Assembly: GCA_018873245.2 (NCBI GenBank)
Contig: JAEMBT020000001.1
Span: forward strand, 4,206,001 to 4,270,000
Source: Archegozetes longisetosus
Taxonomy: Eukaryota; Arthropoda; Arachnida; Sarcoptiformes; Trhypochthoniidae
Length of the DNA: 64,000 nt
Reading direction: 5' to 3'
Below the pieces are notes generated by a model. The model saw only the letters and a program-made list of their open reading frames with translations. It had not been told where the DNA came from and did not search any database. Shown here one piece after another: positions 59,144 through 64,000 of this stretch (the first letter of the stretch is position 1; the number at the start of each line of letters is the position of its first letter). The position numbers and the translations under genes were made by a program.

Positions 59144-60976
59144 TTCTTTACCTAAAATCGACTAAAAAATTAATTAATTTATAAGTTTAATTGTTCTTAG
59201 TGTCAAATAACCTGATGATTTATATTTATCGAATCTTTCAATAATGACGAATTAATTGTTGCGCGATAACATTGCATGAATTTAACTATCTCAAATGATT
59301 AACGTTTTAAATAAGTAAGAAAGAAATGATTAATTTGTTTCCACATTAGTAGTTTATGTAATCGATAGGTAACAATTGAATACTGGGTTGACCTAGTATG
59401 GCAATTAATTATCATTGTCATTCCTTTGTATATGAATTCAAGTTGATTTTTGAATGATCAACGACCATTATTCAGATGTAATACTTCAAACAAATTTTCA
59501 AGCTGACCAAATTGCATCAAGGCTCTACTTGCTTATGATCTTGAAATAGCAACTGTACCAGTCCACGAGCCTTAGAACTGAATAGGGCTTCAAACTATTT
59601 TAGATTTCGAGAATTAAAAATCATCGCATCATAGGTATCAGTGATGAACTGCGCATTTTTTAATATACAAAATACTGCAAGTGATAACGAAATTTCTCTC
59701 TGCTTTATGGACCAATTCATTGAAGACCGAACATTAGTTTTCAAATTAACCAACAATTTTTATCAAGAGTTCCAGTTAAATATGAGAAAATTTACTAGAA
59801 TCTCAATATGCTGTTAAAGGTGATAGGTTATCAATGAATCTTTCAATAACCGAAGGAATATTAAAATAATAAAACACTCAACTGCTAATAGTTATCTTGA
59901 ATAACTATAAAATGCAATGCTAATTCGTAGAAAAGTGATTGTAATTATAATTTGGGTATAATCTGAAACTATTATTTAAATTTCAAACGTGATTCGTAGT
60001 TATCAAATAGTTTTATTATTGACTTTTATGCATTGAATTTCATGAAATGGAATTTTTGCGGTTCTTTGAATTAAAACCACCCAAACTTTAAACCGTAAGG
60101 TATGGAACTGAACTGAATATTGAACCGCTGTTCGATTACCCGTAAAATCATCAATGTAATACTTCAGAAAGAATTTATACTTTTTTGTTTGATAAGCTCA
60201 GAACATGTCCAATTTTCAATAATTGAGCTTAAATTAAATCAAGTGACTGTTAAAAGTTTAACAATCAATGCAATCCATATTTTTAGATCTCCAATAAATA
60301 GACGAGTAGATTTCTTCACCCTGCACCCCATAATAGGTCTGAGTTTTCTCGATAAGATTCGTTAATTGGGTCATAGCAATAGAGGTTGAAAATATAAACC
60401 TATATTAATTTTTTAAAAGTTAATTAACGAATAATATATGAAAAATTGAGTTAAACTAAGAAATCGTATGTATTTTTCTCATAAACATCTTTAGTGGTCA
60501 TTATGGCTTCCTTCTTTTGATTGTTTCGTGTCCACATTTCCATCTGATCCAACACTTTCAATATTTATTTTAATTCTGACTCTTTGTTTAGATTTATTAT
60601 ATTTTGATTTTTTCAAGGTCTCATGAAGTTTGAAATTTCAAAGATGTACTTAGATGGAATTTTTCGTTTTTTGCTAATTTGAGATTTTTATTTTGATCCA
60701 AAACATTTTTATCAGAATTTTTGAACTTTTCTTCAGACCATTTTAAGCTCAAACTATTCTTACTTAGAGTTTGGAGCTCTGATTACTATCACCTTACTAC
60801 AGAATATTTTCTTTTATTGTTTAAAACCTTTAAAGTTGTACATAAAGACGATAATTGCCAGTTTTTATCCGTCAGTTTTTAGATAATTGAACTATCTGTC
60901 AAATAATTCGAATAGTTTTTAAGTGAAGTTAAATTTCTTACCAAAATAGTTACTCAGAAGATCAAGTATATTAATA
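59144..60976. other. Intergenic, nothing recognised
   Basis: AT-rich upstream region of the hemopexin-like gene. No supported gene or terminal repeat. Confidence 0.4.
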
Positions 60977-62025
60977 TTAGGGTTTTGCTTATGTAATGCG
61001 GTTTTTGTAACGTTATATTTGAGGCCAATTTTAAATCAGTAAACGATTGTTTGCAATTTTTTTTGGAAAGTCATCCAAAAGAGTGATATATAAACTCAAA
61101 TTATTGACAAATAATCTTTAAATAAATTGTGTCCAAAATGGCTGAAGAGTTTCCGACTAACTCGGAATTGGCATTTGCTGTAAATTTCTTTTCTAAACAA
61201 AATATGCCTTAAATGATAGGTAATTATAAAGCATTTTAAGTTTTCGGTCTGATTTGGGCTGAAATGCATTTTCTGAAATTTTATAATTAATTCAAGTTTA
61301 GGTTTCCCTCTCAAGTAGAGTGATAAACATTGTAGTATTTGAGTATTCTCATATTTGAGTTAATTCGTTACGATATTTTTGATGATTAATTTTATAAAAT
61401 TCATTAATAATACTAATTGGATTTAGCATTTTATAATAAATTATTCTAAAAAATGGTCTATAACTATTCGAACATTAATAGATTTTGAAAGACTTTGATA
61501 AATGCGTAAAAACTTTTATGATTAGAACTGAATTCTAATTATAGCAAACTCATAACTTGAGAGGCAAATCAGAGACAAACTTAAACTTGAATTAATTATA
61601 AAATTTCAAAAAATGCATTTCAGCCCAAATAAGACAAAACTAATCTAATTACCTATAAATTTTTGTTTAGAAATTGAAGCAAATTTTCGACTAAGACTCA
61701 CATAAGACATAGTTTATTGTATGAATTTCATCGGGGATCAAATGCTAACGAAGCCACACAACACATTCGTGACACATACGGTGACAAAGCTCTGAGTGTG
61801 AGTCAGTGTCAGCGATGGTTTTCGCGCTTCCGAAACAAAGACTTCAGTGTCGAAGACAACCCGAAATCCGGCCGACCGGTGGAAGTGGACAATGAAGTCT
61901 TGCACGATTTGGTCAATAAATGGATACAAGTTTTTGAAAATGGACAATATATCATTAATTATCTATCAAAAAAATTCAAATTTAATTTTAGCAATTAAAA
62001 CCGCATTACATAAGCAAAATCCTAA
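60977..62025 (+). mobile_element. 1,049-bp mariner-derived element with an internal hairpin
   Basis: Inverted ends TTAGGGTTTTGCTTATGTAA and (reverse complement of the right end) TTAGGATTTTGCTTATGTAA are flanked by TA (60975-60976 and 62026-62027). The interior contains a second inverted pair: about 61,150-61,320 against 61,555-61,700, sharing TTATAATTAATTCAAGTTTA among other blocks. The 5' part of a mariner transposase lies next to the right end. Confidence 0.8.
61717..61923 (+). pseudogene. Mariner transposase N-terminal HTH fragment
   Basis: The frame shows YEFHRGSNANEATQHIRDTY, VSQCQRWFSRFRNKDFSVED, and KSGRPVEVDNEVLHDLV, the first helix-turn-helix of a mariner transposase. It is related to but distinct from the fragment at 10.9 kb. 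After LVNKW the frame runs into unrelated AT-rich sequence, so the catalytic domain is gone. Confidence 0.85.
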
Positions 62026-62596
62026 TATATCTATTGTGGAAAATTTGTCAATAGGTTTCATATTTTTAGAATTGTTTTCCATCTCGAAAACAACTCTTTA
62101 ACAAATGTTAATTAAATTTTAGAATTTATCGAAATTGAGTCAATTGGATAAATAGCTATCATGAAAATACAAAACATATCTGACGTGAATGCATTTTACA
62201 ATAATCTTCTGTGGCAACAACTTTGTGCACTTTTGGTATGCATAATGGGATATTATGTATAAAAGAGACAGTCGAACAGTTTAGCTAAAGTGGTCTGAAG
62301 AGTCAATTATTAGTTTGTAGTAAATCAATTTATGGATCCTCGCGTACAGATAAGAAAACTGGTCTTTATTTTCCACTTCGATTAAACACGCAATTGATTC
62401 ACCGTTTTTACACAGTGATACTTTGATATAGTGAACCCGTATATTGTAAATATTCATTATAGTAGTGAATATTCAACTGGAGTTGTCAGACCCCGGCGAT
62501 TCACTATGTTGAGATATGAATGCATATTCATTTGAATATCTAAGCATTGATAAGCTCATAATTCCGAAATGAGATATTCACACCTTTAAACAAGTG

Positions 62597-63132
62597 CCCT
62601 CAATAAAAGTCAATGCCGAAAGCATGAAGAACTAAGTGCACGCCTGTACCAAAATCAACTTTTTGTAATTTTTTCTCGAGTGCAACTAAAATTTCATTTC
62701 GTCTTAAGATAAATACCGAGTCACGAACAACTGCTATTGCTTCATCGACAACTACTATTCGGTTAAGTCCGACAATTGTGAGCCATCCCTCAGGTTGTTT
62801 AGAAGTCAGCCTTTCCAGTATCGAGCAATATTTCTCGACCTTCCCGTCTCTATATATGCTGATCTTGAGTGCAAGTCCAAACACTGACTAGGTCTGAGTT
62901 GTACGACTTGATTGCTGCGAACAACTTTTACCAAACCCACCTATTCTACTTTTCCCATACTATTTACTACAAGCTTATAATAGTCTATCAGCTTTACCAA
63001 TAGTATTCTTATCACATTTTTATGAAACTTCTCAGGTCTTTTCGTTTTCCTATGATCAATATCTTGAATAACCATCGGTCGAAGAGGTGCTACTAGTGGC
63101 TCGCCATCGACTTCAAGTAATTGTAATGCCAT
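62597..63132 (-). CDS. Unrecognised coding-like stretch (low confidence)
   Basis: Two minus-strand frames look more protein-like than the surroundings: 63132-62941 (MALQLLEVDGEPLVAPLRP, with HRKTKRPEKFHK) and 62884-62600 (ISIYRDGKVEKYCSILERL, GWLTIVGLNRIVVVDEAIAV, RDSVFILRRNEILVALEKKL). Base composition is also less AT-rich here. They lie in different frames with no clear intron between them. No family is recognised and it may be a relic. Confidence 0.3.
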
Positions 63133-63478
63133 TCTCTAGATTAGTTTGGTTTGGACTTACTGGTTGTCTATTTGGCGGAATGGATATTTATTTTTGGTAC
63201 TTTGAGAAAAAGGACTTTTAGAAAAGAATTTTAGTTTCAGACTCAAAAAGTCGTCATACGCCACTGTAGATATTGGACCTTTTAATACTGATTGTCAATC
63301 TCCAGGGGTAAAGGTTTATAAGCAGATGATAGAAAAATCTAATCAAAATCTTTGAAACCTTCTCATACTTTATAATACATGTATTGGTATATCAATTTTA
63401 AGGAATAACAGTTTTCAAAGTTTACTTCATTGGAATCATTTATTTTTACACTCAAATAAATCACAGAAACTGTTTGTG

Positions 63479-63984
63479 TTATTTAGCTGATTAGCAGTAA
63501 TTGTATGCAATACATGATTATTATATGATTAATCCAATCTGATTTATATGATTTGAAACCAAGTTGTTCCTAAATTCTACATTATCAGTTTAGCTTTATT
63601 GCATACAACGAGCTGTAGTTCTTAGTAAACTTGATTTCTTACTTAATTTATTGCTTAGTTTCATGTTCATTACTAGTTTTGTTGAGTTTCCTTTAGATTA
63701 TTTTATAATTGACTACAACATCAGAAATTTTTTTTGACTTGACATAATCGGATGTTATAGTCAATTATAAAATAATCAAAAGTTAACAAAACTAATAATG
63801 AACATGAAACTGAGCAATAAATTAAGAAATCAAGTTTACTAAGAACTACAGCTCATTGTATGCAATAAAGCTAAACTGATAATGTACAATTTAGGAACAA
63901 CTTGGTTTCAAATCATATAAATCAAATTGGATTAACCATGCAATAATCATGTATTGCATACATTTATTGCTAATCAGCTAAATA
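63479..63984. mobile_element. 506-bp near-perfect foldback element
   Basis: The left arm (63479-63722) and right arm (63754-63984) are inverted copies with few differences. For example TTATTTAGCTGATTAGC opens the left arm and its complement closes the right arm, and ATGATTTGAAACCAAGTTGT appears inverted as ACAACTTGGTTTCAAATCAT. The loop is about 30 bp. No clear target duplication and no coding capacity. High arm identity suggests recent origin or ongoing correction. Confidence 0.85.
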
Positions 63985-64000
63985 AATTGTCCCTATTCTT

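Noticed and set aside
60120..60365. 81-codon plus-strand frame
   Set aside because: No recognisable domain, signal or splice context.

Overview
This window is eukaryotic nuclear DNA from an arthropod. It is strongly AT-rich, its genes are split by GT-AG introns, and it carries a spaetzle gene and ionotropic-receptor-like genes. Many introns are short (about 50-600 bp), intergenic DNA is full of small inverted-repeat transposons, and CT/GA microsatellites recur. An acariform mite is my best guess, but that is inference and other arthropods are possible. No tRNA, rRNA, CRISPR or prokaryotic feature is visible.

Layout: 1-3.5 kb holds the 5' exons of an ionotropic-receptor-like gene (minus strand). 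A second copy lies at 14.5-17.3 kb within a repeated segment (15.5-18.2 kb). Between them are a PIF/Harbinger element with a broken transposase and an intact-looking Myb partner, a four-exon SRD5A3 gene (7.5-9.7 kb), an hAT element with a mariner nested inside it, a kinase pseudogene flanking a piggyBac-type MITE, and a GC-rich island with a hammerhead-like fold. From 19 to 21.1 kb there are MITEs. A five-exon hemopexin-like type I membrane protein gene lies at 21.2-23.0 kb (minus), a four-TM protein at 25.3-25.9 kb (minus), a cysteine-rich secreted protein at 27.3-28.3 kb (plus), a TRC8-family RING ligase at 28.6-31.7 kb (minus) and a mucin-like secreted protein with a 15-bp minisatellite at 33.2-34.2 kb (minus). 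The mitochondrial Na+/Ca2+ exchanger NCLX occupies 36.0-39.0 kb (plus). After 4 kb of transposon relics comes spaetzle (44.3-55.8 kb, plus, with a proposed 7-kb first intron), then a decayed duplicate of its exon/intron 4 and a second, apparently broken, hemopexin-like membrane protein gene (57.7-59.1 kb, minus). The right end holds a mariner-derived MITE with an internal hairpin and a 506-bp near-perfect foldback.

The genes do not form a pathway. Several encode secreted or membrane proteins. Exon models for SRD5A3, NCLX, spaetzle, the secreted protein and the first hemopexin-like protein were checked for splice-site and phase consistency by hand. I found no clear new biological system. The most useful unusual signals are the hemopexin-like membrane pair, transposons whose exact ends and target duplications can be read, the duplicated spaetzle intron block, and the hammerhead-like island.
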